A DNA stretch of 32,307 nucleotides from Porphyromonas sp. (GTDB taxonomy: Bacteria; Bacteroidota; Bacteroidia; Bacteroidales; Porphyromonadaceae): positions 1 to 32,307 of the forward strand of contig JASBZK010000023.1 in assembly GCA_029983505.1 (NCBI GenBank), in the 5' to 3' direction. The notes beneath the pieces were generated by a model. That model saw only the letters and a program-made list of their open reading frames with translations. It was not told where the DNA came from and did no database searches. Made by a program: the position numbers and the translations under genes. Shown piece after piece: positions 23,837-32,094 of this stretch. Every line of letters begins with the position of its first letter. Position 1 is the stretch's first letter.

Positions 23837-24613
23837 ATGACCCTGACAGAAAGACCTCTCATCCTCATCAGCAACGACGACGGTGTCTTTGCTAAGGGGC
23901 TTCGGGAGCTTTGTGCAGCACTCAAAGATCTTGGGGATCTCATCGTCGTGGCTCCGGATCGTCCCCAGTCCGGATCCTCGAGTGCGATCACGGTCTCTGT
24001 CCCCATTCATTATGCGATGGTGTCGACAGAGCCGGGGCTGACGGTCTACAGTTGCAGCGGGACGCCTGCGGACTGTGTCAAGCTCGCGCTTAATGAGATT
24101 GTACCCCGTATGCCCGATATGGTCGTCGCAGGCATTAACCACGGCAGTAACCACAGCATTATGGTCAATTACTCCGGCACTGTAGGCGCAGCGATAGAGG
24201 GGACCATTTACGACATCCCTTCCTTTGCCATCTCGCTTGCGGAGGGGACTCAGGACAGCGATTTTATGGACGCGTGCAGATACGCGCGGCTCATCGCCCG
24301 GCGCATCTTCAAGGAAGGTATCCCTAAGGGCGTCTATCTGAATGTCAACGTCCCCGATGTACCGGAGGTGAGAGGGCTCAAGATAAGCAGCCAAGCGGAC
24401 GGGCGTTATGACAAAGAGTTCATTCGCCAAGTGACGCCCAAGGGAGATGATGTGTATTGGCATACGGGAGATATTGTCCTGCGCGAACCCGAGAATAAGA
24501 GCTGGGACATCAAGCTGCTGGAGCGCGGATTTGCGACCGTGGTACCCTGCAATATCGACGTGACCGATTACGAGTACATTCAGCAGATCAAACACTGGGA
24601 AGATCTTAAGTAA
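23837..24613 (+). CDS. surE: 5'/3'-nucleotidase SurE
   Basis: A 258-residue metal-dependent nucleotide phosphatase of the SurE family. The metal site motif ISNDDG gives Asp14 and Asp15. PDRPQSGSSSAIT, SGTPADCVKLAL, AGINHGSN and YSGTVGAAIEG are the family blocks. It acts in the cytoplasm on nucleoside monophosphates. A GGAGG-like stretch (TAAGGAGGCACG) stands 10 bases before the ATG, a rare clear Shine-Dalgarno in this window. It is followed by lpxB, a pair common in this phylum. Confidence 0.95.
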   Translation: MTLTERPLILISNDDGVFAKGLRELCAALKDLGDLIVVAPDRPQSGSSSAITVSVPIHYAMVSTEPGLTVYSCSGTPADCVKLALNEIVPRMPDMVVAGINHGSNHSIMVNYSGTVGAAIEGTIYDIPSFAISLAEGTQDSDFMDACRYARLIARRIFKEGIPKGVYLNVNVPDVPEVRGLKISSQADGRYDKEFIRQVTPKGDDVYWHTGDIVLREPENKSWDIKLLERGFATVVPCNIDVTDYEYIQQIKHWEDLK

Positions 24614-24637
24614 ATAAGAGGGGAGGGGCATCTCCGG

Positions 24638-25798
24638 ATGAAATACTTTATCGTTGTTGGCGAGGCAAGCGGTGACCTTCACGCTTCGAGGCTTATGAGT
24701 GCCTTGAAGAAAGAGGATTCCGATGCCTCGTTTGCGTTTGTGGGGGGACCGCTTATGCGGGCGGAAGGGGGGCTTTTGGTGCATAAATCGGAGGATTTGG
24801 CGATTATGGGTTTTATCCCCGTGGTCAAAAATCTCAAATACCTCTCAGAGACGGGGCGCAAGGTCCAAGAAAGAATGCTGGACTTCGGCCCCGATGTCCT
24901 CATCTGTGTCGACTTCAGCGGGTTCTGCTTTCAGTACATTCTGCCTTTTTCCCACGACCATCTGCCGTTGTCCAAAGTGGTGTACTACATCCCTCCCAAA
25001 GTGTGGGCGTGGAAAAAGTGGCGGGTCCGGAAACTTCGTGAGCTGACGGATCTCGTCCTCTGCATTTTCCCTTTCGAGGTTCCTTTTTTCAAGAAAGAAG
25101 GCGTTGCGAAAGTGGCGTATGTCGGTAATCCCACTTATGAATCCGTCACGGAATACCTCTCCTCCGGACAGTTCAATAACTACGGCTCCGATTACGTGGC
25201 TCTGCTGTGCGGAAGTCGCACCGGTGAAGTGAAAACGAATTTGCCGACCATGGTCTCTGTCCTCAGAGAGACCGGGAAAAGGGGCATTTTGGCGGCTGCA
25301 CCGAGCGTTACCGACGCCCTTATCGAGGAGGTCCTCCCCCCTCAAGACCGCGCTCTCGTCAAGGTTGTGCATGGGGACACTTACGGGGTCGTGAGGGGTG
25401 CCGAAGCGGCACTCGTGACCAGTGGTACGGCGACCCTTGAGACGGCGCTACTGGGTACGCCCCAAGTCGTTTGTTATGCCGTACGGGGCGGGGCAGTGGC
25501 CAACTTTGTCTTCGACAATTTCTTCTCGATACCGTATATCTCGCTCGTCAATCTCATCGCAGGGCAGGAGGTGGTACCTGAAATGTACGGCGGTCTCTTT
25601 ACGAAAAAAAGGATCTACAAGGCTCTGAAGCCTCTGCTTTCGGACACTTCGGAGAGGCGGGAAATGCTTCTCGGTTACGACTTGGTGCGTGCGAAATTGT
25701 CCGCCTCAGGCTCTTGGGCCTCCCTGAATGCCGCACAGGCTGTTTTGGAAGTGGTCAAACGGGATAGTGCGGGCACTTCCACAGCAGAAGAAATTTAG
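24638..25798 (+). CDS. lpxB: Lipid-A-disaccharide synthase
   Basis: A 386-residue GT19 glycosyltransferase that joins lipid X and UDP-2,3-diacylglucosamine in lipid A synthesis at the inner membrane. Recognisable blocks are VGEASGDLHASRL, FVGGPLM, VCVDFSGF (read CVDFSGFCF), YYIPPKVWAWKKWR, VGNPTYE, LLCGSRTGEV, and TSGTATLETALLGTPQVVCY near the donor site. The length is normal. It is the last gene of the glyS-FKBP-surE-lpxB series, and its stop is followed at once by repeat cluster G. Confidence 0.95.
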   Translation: MKYFIVVGEASGDLHASRLMSALKKEDSDASFAFVGGPLMRAEGGLLVHKSEDLAIMGFIPVVKNLKYLSETGRKVQERMLDFGPDVLICVDFSGFCFQYILPFSHDHLPLSKVVYYIPPKVWAWKKWRVRKLRELTDLVLCIFPFEVPFFKKEGVAKVAYVGNPTYESVTEYLSSGQFNNYGSDYVALLCGSRTGEVKTNLPTMVSVLRETGKRGILAAAPSVTDALIEEVLPPQDRALVKVVHGDTYGVVRGAEAALVTSGTATLETALLGTPQVVCYAVRGGAVANFVFDNFFSIPYISLVNLIAGQEVVPEMYGGLFTKKRIYKALKPLLSDTSERREMLLGYDLVRAKLSASGSWASLNAAQAVLEVVKRDSAGTSTAEEI

Positions 25799-25800
25799 CA

Positions 25801-25878
25801 CGAACCAAAAGTGTCGCGAGATACGGAGTCTTTTTCTCGCGAGATACAGACCAGGGTTTCTTTTTTGGTCTGTACCAT
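25801..25878. repeat. Dispersed repeat, cluster G, terminator-like
   Basis: Units are CGAACCAAAA (25801), TCGCGAGATACGGAG (25814), TCGCGAGATACAGACCA (25837) and TTTTTTGGTCTGTACC (25861). TACAGACCA (25845-25853) pairs perfectly with TGGTCTGTA (25866-25874), and ATTTTT follows, so this pair can act as a terminator for lpxB. It begins 3 bases past the lpxB stop. Confidence 0.78.
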
Positions 25879-25921
25879 TTTTCTTGCCGAGAAATTATAG
25901 GGGTTTCTCGCAGAAATAAGT

Positions 25922-25929
25922 TAACTTTA
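25922..25929 (+). promoter_or_regulatory. Possible -7 element for the MFS transporter gene
   Basis: TAACTTTA, one base off the TAnnTTTG consensus, lies 89 bases before the MFS start and after repeat cluster G. No good -33 match is seen. Confidence 0.35.
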
Positions 25930-26017
25930 CGGAGTTTTGGGCGGAGGCGTATAAGGTTCTTGTGCAAGGAACCCGTTTGTGAGCATAAATTTTTAACCCT
26001 TATAACATCAAACTTTT

Positions 26018-27667
26018 ATGGTTTTGAATACCGAAACGCTCCGCGACAAAGCATGGGCCCGGTGGACGGCTCTGTTGCTTTTGGCTCTGGCGATGTTCTG
26101 TGCCTACATCTTTATGGACATACTCTCGCCGGTCAAAGACTTACTACAATCGACAAGAGGTTGGGACTCCACGGCCTTTGGGACGTATGCAGGCTCGGAG
26201 ACGTTCTTGAACGTCTTCATCTTCTTCCTTATTTTTGCAGGCATCATCTTGGACAAGATGGGCGTGCGCTTTACGGCGCTCCTGTCCGGGGCGGTGATGG
26301 TCGCGGGTGCCGTCATCAATTGGTACGCCGTGACGGAGTCCTTTATGGGATCCGGTCTTGAAGAGTGGTTCACGAATAACCTCAATTACATCCCTGTTTT
26401 TGACGAGCTCGGTGTTTCGCCATTTTATAGAGGGATGCCGGCTTCTGCCAAACTCTCGGCTGTCGGCTTTATGATCTTCGGTTGCGGTGTCGAAATGGCC
26501 GGCATCACCGTCTCGAGAGGTATCGTGAAGTGGTTCAAAGGTAGAGAAATGGCGCTCGCAATGGGGTCGGAAATGGCGCTTGCCCGTCTCGGTGTGGCCA
26601 CCTGTATGATGTTCTCTCCGCTTTTTGCGAAGCTTGGCGGCGACATAGATGTGTCCCGCTCCGTCGCTTTTGGCCTTGTGCTTCTCGTTATCGCACTCAT
26701 TATGTTCGTCGTCTATTTCTTTATGGACAGGACTTTGGATGCAGAGACCGGTGAAGCGGAGGAAAAAGACGATCCTTTCCGGATCAAAGACTTGGGCAAA
26801 ATCTTCTCCAGCAAGGTCTTTTGGCTCGTCTCCCTCCTGTGTGTGCTGTATTACTCTGCCATCTTCCCCTTCCAGAAGTATGCGGTGAATATGCTTCAGA
26901 GCACCATCGCTTTTGAGACGCTTCCGGCGGACTCGTTCTGGAACTCCAATATGGTCGCCATCCTCCAGTACGTCATTATGCTCGTCGTGGCAGCTACGGC
27001 GTTTGGCAGCAATTTTGTCAAGAAATCGCTCGGAGCACTTCTGCTTGTCGTCTCTGTCGTCTTCCTCGTCGGCTTCTGCTACATATCTTATATGCGGCAG
27101 TCTGCAGAGTCCATCTTTGCAGTCTTCCCGCTCCTCGCTGTCGGCATCACGCCGATTCTCGGCAAATATGTGGACAATAAGGGTAAGGCGGCCAGTATGC
27201 TCATACTCGGCTCTCTCCTCCTGATTGCGTGCCACTTGACTTTTGCCTACCTTCTCCCGATGTTCAAAGGGAACCTCGTCGGTGGCGTCGTGCTTGCCTT
27301 TGTGACCATTCTCGTCCTCGGTGCCTCTTTTTCCCTCGTGCCTTCCGCACTGTGGCCCTCCGTGCCGAAGCTTGTGGATGCCAAAGTGATCGGATCTGCT
27401 TACGCACTTATCTTCTGGATCCAGAATATCGGTCTCTGGCTCTTCCCGCTGCTGATAGGCAAAATCCTTAAAGCCACCAATCCCGAGATCGAGACACAGC
27501 TTGCCGCAGGGACTATTTCTCCGGAAGTGGCCGCCACGTCCTACAACTACACTTACGCCCTCGTGATGCTTGCATTCCTCGGCGTACTCGCACTCCTTCT
27601 CGGCTTCTGGCTGAAAGCGGAAGACAAGAAGAAAGGGTACGGTCTCGAAGAACCGAACATCAGATAA
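26018..27667 (+). CDS. MFS transporter (MFSD1-like layout)
   Basis: A 549-residue, 12-helix major facilitator, longer than usual because of an external loop of about 55 residues between helices 3 and 4 (EEWFTNNLNYIPVFDELG) and a long central loop (DAETGEAEEKDDPFRIKDLGK). The pattern in the first helices (FMDILSPVKDLLQ, FGTYAGSETFLN, ILDKMGVRFTALLSG) recalls the MFSD1-like group, some of which move dipeptides; the substrate here is not shown. It has its own weak promoter and a leader of about 80 bases. recJ starts 21 bases after it and may be partly co-transcribed. Confidence 0.8.
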   Translation: MVLNTETLRDKAWARWTALLLLALAMFCAYIFMDILSPVKDLLQSTRGWDSTAFGTYAGSETFLNVFIFFLIFAGIILDKMGVRFTALLSGAVMVAGAVINWYAVTESFMGSGLEEWFTNNLNYIPVFDELGVSPFYRGMPASAKLSAVGFMIFGCGVEMAGITVSRGIVKWFKGREMALAMGSEMALARLGVATCMMFSPLFAKLGGDIDVSRSVAFGLVLLVIALIMFVVYFFMDRTLDAETGEAEEKDDPFRIKDLGKIFSSKVFWLVSLLCVLYYSAIFPFQKYAVNMLQSTIAFETLPADSFWNSNMVAILQYVIMLVVAATAFGSNFVKKSLGALLLVVSVVFLVGFCYISYMRQSAESIFAVFPLLAVGITPILGKYVDNKGKAASMLILGSLLLIACHLTFAYLLPMFKGNLVGGVVLAFVTILVLGASFSLVPSALWPSVPKLVDAKVIGSAYALIFWIQNIGLWLFPLLIGKILKATNPEIETQLAAGTISPEVAATSYNYTYALVMLAFLGVLALLLGFWLKAEDKKKGYGLEEPNIR

Positions 27668-27688
27668 TCATCCGAAAAGCGAACCGCT

Positions 27689-29434
27689 ATGGAACACCAT
27701 TACTGGGATTTTAAACCGCTAAGTAAGGCACAGCAAGAACTTGCCGGACGATTGGCGTCGGGCGAGAAACTGCAGCCTGTCATCGGAGAAATCTTGGTGA
27801 GAAGGGGTATGAAAACCTCCGAAGACGTCCATAGCTTTCTCTTTCCGAAACTCGATCAGCTCCACGATCCATTCCTTATGCCCGATATGGACAAAGCCAT
27901 CAAAAGGCTCAATGCCGCCATCGGGAATAAGGAGCGGATCATGGTCTACGGGGACTTCGACGTGGACGGCACGACGGCCGTCACACTGGTGTATAAGTTT
28001 CTGAGGCAATTCACACAGAATATCGATTATTACATCCCGGATCGATCGGATGAGGGTAGCGGAATCTCTCAAGCCGGCGTGGATTTTGCCATCGGAACCG
28101 GGTGCAAACTGATGATCGTCCTCGACACCGGAATCAAAAATACGGAGATGGTTTCGTATGCCAAGGACCGAGGTCTCGACATCATCGTATGCGACCACCA
28201 CAATCCAGGAGAGAAATTGCCGGATGCGTCGGCGAATCTGAATCCCCGAAACAAGGGCTCCAAGTACCCGTACAAGTACCTCAGCGGTTGCGGAGTGGGC
28301 TTCAAACTGATGCAGGCCTTTGCGCTCAGCAACGACATCTCCATGCAGAAAGTCTACGATCTGCTCGACCTCGTGGCCGTCAGCATAGCGGCAGATCTTG
28401 TCCCCTTGACAGGAGAAAACCGAGTGCTGGCGTACTACGGGATGCGTAAGCTCAATAAGACGCCGTCGCTCGGCTTGATGGGCATCATCGCGGTGAGCGG
28501 ACTGGAAAATAAAGAGCTGACGCTTAAAGACATCATCCTCAAGATAGGACCCAGACTCAATGCCTCCGGCCGTATCAGAAGCGGACGCGAGTCGGTCGAC
28601 CTTCTGCTCTCAAGCAACGAAGAAGATGCGCACATACTGAGCCGGCACCTCGACGACTACAATAACCAGCGTCGTGACCTTGACCGTTTCGTCACCCAGG
28701 AGGCCAATGACATCGTCGAGAGCTTCACAGATCTGGAGAATCACAAGGTCATCATCGTGTACGACCCGTCTTGGCACAGCGGCGTCATCGGGATCGTGGC
28801 GAGCCGTCTCTCCGAGAAGTACAATCGTCCCGCCATCGTCCTTGCAGACACGCAGGACAACCTTGTCGGCGGATCTGCCAGAAGCATCGACGGATATGAC
28901 GTCTATTCGATCTTGGAGCACTCCAAAGATCTCCTCGAAAACTTCGGCGGTCACACCCACGCTGCCGGTCTCTCCATAAAGAAAAAGAACCTCCACCGCT
29001 TCATCCAGCAATCGACGGCCTTGGCCGAGCGCAATATCTCGAGCGAAGATCTTCGGCCGTCTTATCGGGTCGATGCCGAGATTTCGCTTAGGCAGATCGT
29101 CCCGACACTCAAGAGGCAAATCCGCCGCCTCAGTCCGTTCGGACCGCGTAACGAGTCCCCCATCTTCCTCACCCGTGGTGTCGTGAACGTTACTCCTCCC
29201 AGAGTGATGGGGTACCGAAAGAATCACCTTAAGCTCGTCATCAGTATGCCGGACCAATTGCCGATCCTGCAAGGTACCGCGTACAATCGTGCCACCCTCC
29301 TTCCGGAGTTTGCCGAAGGGCAGAAGTTCGACATCCTATACACTATAGACGAAAGCAACAAAGGGGACTCGAGAAGCATCTATCTCAATATCCTCGACAT
29401 CCATTTCCCCGAAAAAGCCGAGGAGGGGCTATAA
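27689..29434 (+). CDS. recJ: Single-stranded-DNA-specific exonuclease RecJ
   Basis: A 581-residue DHH-family 5'-3' exonuclease used in recombination and mismatch repair. Metal-binding motifs are YGDFDVDGT (Asp89, Asp91, Asp93), VLDTGIKN (Asp146), CDHHNPG (Asp169-His170-His171) and the DHHA1 motif GGHTHAAG. An OB-like domain with FGPRNESPIF follows. The family length is normal. recQ starts 8 bases after its stop, so the two resection enzymes are made together. Confidence 0.96.
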   Translation: MEHHYWDFKPLSKAQQELAGRLASGEKLQPVIGEILVRRGMKTSEDVHSFLFPKLDQLHDPFLMPDMDKAIKRLNAAIGNKERIMVYGDFDVDGTTAVTLVYKFLRQFTQNIDYYIPDRSDEGSGISQAGVDFAIGTGCKLMIVLDTGIKNTEMVSYAKDRGLDIIVCDHHNPGEKLPDASANLNPRNKGSKYPYKYLSGCGVGFKLMQAFALSNDISMQKVYDLLDLVAVSIAADLVPLTGENRVLAYYGMRKLNKTPSLGLMGIIAVSGLENKELTLKDIILKIGPRLNASGRIRSGRESVDLLLSSNEEDAHILSRHLDDYNNQRRDLDRFVTQEANDIVESFTDLENHKVIIVYDPSWHSGVIGIVASRLSEKYNRPAIVLADTQDNLVGGSARSIDGYDVYSILEHSKDLLENFGGHTHAAGLSIKKKNLHRFIQQSTALAERNISSEDLRPSYRVDAEISLRQIVPTLKRQIRRLSPFGPRNESPIFLTRGVVNVTPPRVMGYRKNHLKLVISMPDQLPILQGTAYNRATLLPEFAEGQKFDILYTIDESNKGDSRSIYLNILDIHFPEKAEEGL

Positions 29435-29442
29435 GCTGTCCT

Positions 29443-31389
29443 ATGCGGAAAGCTTTGGAAGGGAAGACGCCCCTTGACGTACTTCGTGAGAAGTGGCACT
29501 ACGATCATTTCAGACCTCTGCAGCGGGAAGTCATCGATTCCGTACTCGAAGGAAGGGATACTCTGGCGCTTTTGCCTACGGGAGGCGGCAAGTCTATCAC
29601 GTTTCAAGTCCCGGCATTGATGCTCGAAGGGGTCACCCTTGTCGTCTCACCCCTTGTCGCGCTAATGAAAGACCAAGTGGAGGACTTGAGCAAAGTACGC
29701 ATTCGTGCCGCAGCCATTCACTCCGGGATGACCCACTCACAGGTGGTAAGCAAGTTGGAGAGTGTCCTTTACGCGGACTATAAACTCCTCTATGTCTCCC
29801 CTGAGCGTCTCAAGAGCGAGTCTTTCTTGGCACATCTGTCCGCTTTGCGGGTCTCCCTTCTTGTCGTCGATGAGGCGCACTGCATCAGTCAGTGGGGCTA
29901 CGATTTCCGCCCCGATTACCTCGAAATAGCCGAAATCAGGAAACGCCTTCCCGCAGAGACTCCGCTTCTCGCACTAACCGCCACCGCCACGCCGGAAGTC
30001 GTCAGTGACATCCGCGAAGTCCTGCACTTTAGGGCAGGGCATCGTTTTTTCTCCAAAAGTTTCTACCGACCGAACCTCACTTACGTCGTCCGAAGAACCC
30101 AGGACAAGCCCAGAATGCTCTACCACATTCTCTCGAGTGTGGAGGGTAGTGCGTTAGTATATGTCCGTACGCGCCGCGAGGCGGTGAGGGTGTCGGAGCT
30201 TTTACGAAGTTTCGGGCTCAGTGCCACTTTCTTTCATGCCGGTCTCAGCGAAGAGTTGAAGTCCCAAAGGCAGTCCGACTGGCAAAAAGGAATCGTCCGG
30301 ATTATGGTCTGTACGAACGCGTTCGGAATGGGAATCAATAAAAAAGACGTGCGGCTCGTTATTCACCCCACGGCTCCGAGCGCACCGGAGACCTACTACC
30401 AGGAGGCAGGTCGCGCGGGGCGGGACGACCGGAAGTCTTATGCCGTACTCTTGTACAGCCCCGGTGATGACGAAAAAAGGCTTCGGAGGATTCTTTCTTT
30501 GCAGTACCCGTCCCGTGAGGACGTTAGGCTGATTTACGACCATATCTGTAACTACCTCAGGATCCCGGTGGGGGAGGGCTACGGACGTTCGTTTTCCATC
30601 GACCTCTTTGATGTCCAAAAGGCATTTGGGGACAATCCTGCCACTCAAAAGGCCGCGTTTCGCATCTTGGAGCACTCCGGCTATATGTCCTACCGGGCTG
30701 ACGATCATCGCCCGACCTATGTCCACTTCCGGGTGATGCGCAACGAACTCTTTGACCTTTTTTCGGCTCGGGAAAGGCTCTATGACGAACTCGTTATCGC
30801 ACTTCTGAGGACCTACACCGGTCTCTTTACCGATTATGTCCCCATCGAGGAGACCAAAGTCGCCAATCTCATAGGCGTGGACAAAATCCGTCTCAAGACG
30901 ATGCTCAGAGACTTGAAGAGGTGGAAGGTCATCGATTATATTCCGGGAGCAAAAGTCCATGCAATCACTATGCTCGAAAGTCGGGTACTCCGGGAGAAAA
31001 TTTTCATCCCCAAGTCGGCATACGAAGAGATGAAGAATAGGGATGAAGCCCGGTGCGAGCGTATGATCGAATACCTCCAAGACCGAGACGGTTGCCGATC
31101 CCGATACCTGCAAGGGTACTTTGGGGAAAAGGATACGCTCCCGTGCGGGTACTGCGATTGGTGCTTAGCAGAGAAACCGAAGGGGCTTACTTACCGCATC
31201 ACTGACGAGATAGAGGCTTTGGTGGAGGAGACGGGAGCCGTCACAGAGGACTTTATCCGGTCGAAGTACCCCTCATTGACTACCAAAGACATCGATAAGA
31301 TGAGTGCCTTCTACACGAGAGAGAACCATCCCGTTAGGTATCTCCCTGAGGATAAGTCCTTTGTATATCTCCCGGAGTTGACGGACTGA
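29443..31389 (+). CDS. recQ: ATP-dependent DNA helicase RecQ
   Basis: A 648-residue superfamily 2 3'-5' helicase. It has Walker A PTGGGKS (45-51), DEAHCISQWGYDFRP (143-157), TATAT, the motif V/VI region GMGINKKDVRLVIH and YYQEAGRAGRD. The zinc site has exactly the E. coli spacing C-x16-C-x2-C-x2-C (Cys551, 568, 571, 574), with a winged-helix-like part inserted before it (about 440-540). There is no HRDC domain; the C-terminal 70 residues are short and unlike HRDC. It works with RecJ, the helicase supplying single strands for the nuclease. Confidence 0.95.
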   Translation: MRKALEGKTPLDVLREKWHYDHFRPLQREVIDSVLEGRDTLALLPTGGGKSITFQVPALMLEGVTLVVSPLVALMKDQVEDLSKVRIRAAAIHSGMTHSQVVSKLESVLYADYKLLYVSPERLKSESFLAHLSALRVSLLVVDEAHCISQWGYDFRPDYLEIAEIRKRLPAETPLLALTATATPEVVSDIREVLHFRAGHRFFSKSFYRPNLTYVVRRTQDKPRMLYHILSSVEGSALVYVRTRREAVRVSELLRSFGLSATFFHAGLSEELKSQRQSDWQKGIVRIMVCTNAFGMGINKKDVRLVIHPTAPSAPETYYQEAGRAGRDDRKSYAVLLYSPGDDEKRLRRILSLQYPSREDVRLIYDHICNYLRIPVGEGYGRSFSIDLFDVQKAFGDNPATQKAAFRILEHSGYMSYRADDHRPTYVHFRVMRNELFDLFSARERLYDELVIALLRTYTGLFTDYVPIEETKVANLIGVDKIRLKTMLRDLKRWKVIDYIPGAKVHAITMLESRVLREKIFIPKSAYEEMKNRDEARCERMIEYLQDRDGCRSRYLQGYFGEKDTLPCGYCDWCLAEKPKGLTYRITDEIEALVEETGAVTEDFIRSKYPSLTTKDIDKMSAFYTRENHPVRYLPEDKSFVYLPELTD

Positions 31390-31415
31390 ATGCGCCAAGC
31401 TTCTGTCGAAAAGGC

Positions 31416-31446
31416 TTTGGTAATTTGGGCGAATTTATTACTTTTG
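31416..31446 (+). promoter_or_regulatory. Promoter of the DUF2795 gene
   Basis: TTTG (31416-31419), exactly 19 bases, then TACTTTTG (31439-31446): a complete Bacteroidetes consensus. Transcription should start near 31453, giving a leader of about 150 bases that shows no structure I recognise. Confidence 0.75.
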
Positions 31447-31601
31447 CACGCGGTTAGGGGAGCTAAGCTTCCTCTGCCGGATAAAACAAGCCTTTGCGTA
31501 AACTTTTTGGGCGAAGTGTCGGTTACTTTATCAGAAGAAAGGATAGGTATCCCGAACTAACGACGAAAAGAAATCAAATTATTTAGAGCAACTGACTAAA
31601 T

Positions 31602-31823
31602 ATGTATTGGACACTCGAACTCGCATCCAAACTCGACGATGCACCATGGCCTGCCACTAAAGACGAATTGATCGACTTTGCTCAGCGCACCTGTGCGCCG
31701 ATGGAAGTGATCGAAAACCTCCAAGAAATCGAAGACGAGGGGGAAACTTACGAGTCTATAGAGGAGATCTGGCCCGACTATCCCTCCAAAGAGGATTTCT
31801 TCTTCAACGAAGAAGAGTATTGA
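31602..31823 (+). CDS. DUF2795 domain small acidic protein
   Basis: A 73-residue, very acidic protein (MYWTLELASKLDDAPWPATKDE... ending FFFNEEEY), strongly like a small protein conserved across Bacteroidales and assigned to DUF2795. The DAPWPATKDELIDFA and EIWPDYPSKEDF blocks are the recognisable parts. The function is unknown; the size and charge would fit a binding partner for a basic protein or ribosome, which is speculation. It is monocistronic, with its own consensus promoter and terminator. Confidence 0.88.
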   Translation: MYWTLELASKLDDAPWPATKDELIDFAQRTCAPMEVIENLQEIEDEGETYESIEEIWPDYPSKEDFFFNEEEY

Positions 31824-31865
31824 TTCGGGGCGGGACAGGTCAGGTCTCTTAGACCTTGCTATGAG

Positions 31866-31913
31866 AAGGCATCCGGACTTTAGCTTAAGAGGCGGAAGAC
31901 CGGATGCCTTTTT
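31866..31913 (+). terminator. Rho-independent terminator of the DUF2795 gene
   Basis: An 11-base-pair stem, AAGGCATCCGG (31866-31876) with CCGGATGCCTT (31900-31910), followed by a run of T. It lies 43 bases past the stop. Confidence 0.88.
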
Positions 31914-31933
31914 CCTTCTCCTTAGATAGTGTG

Positions 31934-32022
31934 AATTTTGGTCTGACCGGGAAAATCTTTCCGGTCTGTATCTCATAATAACTTTGACCGTACCGAAAAT
32001 TTCTTCTCGGTACGGTCAAAAA
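31934..32022. repeat. Dispersed repeat, cluster H, with hairpin
   Basis: Units are TTTTGGTCTGACCGG (31936) and TTTCCGGTCTGTATCTCA (31958), then a 14-base-pair hairpin TTTGACCGTACCGA (31983-31996) with its complement at 32007-32020, built from the CGTACC submotif. It lies between two converging genes, so at the 3' end of both. Confidence 0.75.
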
Positions 32023-32094
32023 AGTTATATGATGCAGAGGGGGTAGAGAAAGTTAGCTCATATCAAGCCCCTTTGCCATATAGAGCCTTCTGCT

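Noticed and set aside
5371..32022. CRISPR array reading of the repeats
   Set aside because: Units are short, degenerate, in both orientations and irregularly spaced, with no cas genes.
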